Source: Microplitis mediator
Lineage: Eukaryota; Arthropoda; Insecta; Hymenoptera; Braconidae
NCBI RefSeq assembly: GCF_029852145.1
Contig: NC_079972.1
Location: forward strand, 16,056,986 to 16,120,985
Length of the DNA: 64,000 nt
Direction: 5' to 3'
Shown piece after piece: positions 63,080 through 64,000 of this stretch. Made by a program: the position numbers and the translations under genes. How positions within the stretch are numbered: position 1 is the first letter of the stretch; each line of letters starts with the position of its first letter. A model generated the notes under the pieces. That model saw only the letters and a program-made list of their open reading frames with translations, was not told where the DNA came from and did no database searches.

Positions 63080-64000
63080 ATGTTGTATCAACATGTAATA
63101 TTTTTTATATGGATTGGAATCTTTGAATTATTTATCACAATAAATCAGTGCCAGTGTACTCACGTAACCGGTACATTCAATACCAATGAATTTTTTCGGT
63201 TTCTCATTAAATTTGGATTCCAACAGACTGATCGTCACAAACAACGTGACTCGTATGGTTATATATTTGGGAATATAACAGCATCACAGTCAAATATATC
63301 ATCATCAACAAAACTAATAACTCTTGCTGTTTTGGATAGAAATCATTTTTTAGAGTACTATGGCAATCGTACACTTGAAGATAAAAACACAGCATGCACT
63401 ATGATGTTCAATACTCTCAATGACAGTTCATATGATTCACAGTGCAATGTCAATGGTCAGGATTTCTTGAGGTAAAATTATTATTTTTCATGATACCAGC
63501 ATAGAAACTTTCAGTACTTGATGGGGTTCCCCTGTGTGAGGCTCTGTTTTATAAGCGTTTTTTGGGAATTTTTTTTTACGACCAATGAAAAGATAGAACT
63601 TTAAGTTTTTTATCATTCATTTATTAATATTTCAAGAGTTTGTAAAACAAATTTCGAATAAAAATCTTTATTACAACGTAAGTTGTATCGCTCTGAAAAA
63701 ACTCGCCTCGAAAAAAAGTGCGCGCACTTCCTCCAAGATTCCAGTTCATCGGCTTATCTGAAAAAAAAAAAAAAAAAGGTGTCACACGGGGGAACCCCCT
63801 TAATTATAAATTGCAAATGACAATTTACGCTTACGCTAATAGTAGCTAATAGTCAGCCCTATGACACAATAAACTATTAATTTTATTTTTTAATTCTTAT
63901 ATTAATATTACAGAAGAATACCATGTCCAAAAGGTAAATTATGTCCAGATGAAGATTTATCATGGAATGTTATTAAAAATAATCAATTTACTTATGTAAT
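63080..64000 (+). CDS. GPR180: GPR180-like integral membrane protein, N-terminal exons (3' truncated by window edge)
   Basis: Exon 1 is 63080-63471 (donor gtaaaa, phase 2); exon 2 runs from 63914 (acceptor attacag) to the window edge. It begins with a hydrophobic signal peptide (residues 1-24, ending near QCQC), then HVTGTFNTNEFFRFLIKFGF, QTDRHKQRDSYGYIFGNITA, and a cysteine-containing luminal region with several N-glycosylation sequons (NIT, NIS, NRT, NDS). Exon 2 adds RIPCPKGKLCPDEDLSWNVI. By recall this matches the N-terminal luminal domain of GPR180 / intimal-thickness-receptor proteins, which have seven membrane helices further on; those are not in the window. The start ATG is the first in frame, with A-rich context aacaaaATG. 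Identity rests on memory of the family, not a search. Confidence 0.7.
63523..63798. mobile_element. MITE-like element in the first GPR180-like intron
   Basis: 17-bp inverted ends with one mismatch (GGGGTTCCCCTGTGTGA and TCACACGGGGGAACCCC), 276 bp in all, AT-rich inside with a GTGCGCGCAC palindrome. The flanks CTTGAT and CTTAAT could be an aged 6-bp target duplication. Confidence 0.6.

Overview
The window is AT-rich insect-type DNA. It holds spliced genes with GT-AG introns, MITE-like elements, long homopolymer and dinucleotide runs, and a Dscam-family gene. From recalled similarity of the recognisable proteins I lean towards a hymenopteran, perhaps a parasitoid wasp; this is inference, not shown by the sequence alone. 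Two host genes lie at the edges. Positions 1-5971 carry the last eleven coding exons of a Down syndrome cell adhesion molecule (Dscam)-family receptor on the + strand. Positions 63080-64000 carry the first two exons of a GPR180-like membrane protein, also on the + strand.

Almost everything between them (about 8.06-62.18 kb) is repetitive DNA with a striking architecture. Two giant palindromes, each about 21 kb (8062-29167 and 40783-62184), have arms of roughly 8 kb. From the tip inward each arm contains: a terminal segment with a GCGCATGCGC site; a 243-bp block of four stem-loops that has the same length in all four arms; a 60-codon ORF with a CCTGGT hexamer run; clusters of a ~215-bp repeat mixed with many TGACTC motifs; a GC-richer hairpin segment; a ~120-bp tandem array; and a 52-codon ORF. 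Each core holds two back-to-back 2.0-2.6 kb elements with their own terminal inverted repeats. These elements carry exons and introns of a mitochondrial carrier gene (SLC25A16 / Graves disease carrier type): three exons in the left element of each core and one exon in the right. The exons are broken by a frameshift that both palindromes share. I see no transposase, integrase or polymerase, so the structure looks non-autonomous.

Between the palindromes lies a 10.8-kb unit (29168-39977) bounded by 517-bp inverted repeats. Its right repeat is interrupted by a 649-bp foldback insertion with a 4-bp target duplication. The unit contains a smaller transposon-like element carrying a 314-bp (GT)n tract, and a ~7.3-kb satellite of about 104 copies of a 70-bp unit with visible internal block duplications.

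Diagnostic differences show that the outer arms (left arm of palindrome 1, right arm of palindrome 2) match each other and the inner arms match each other. That partnership switches near each core, which suggests inversion or conversion between arms. Arm abbreviations used below: L1 and R1 are the left and right arms of palindrome 1; L2 and R2 those of palindrome 2.
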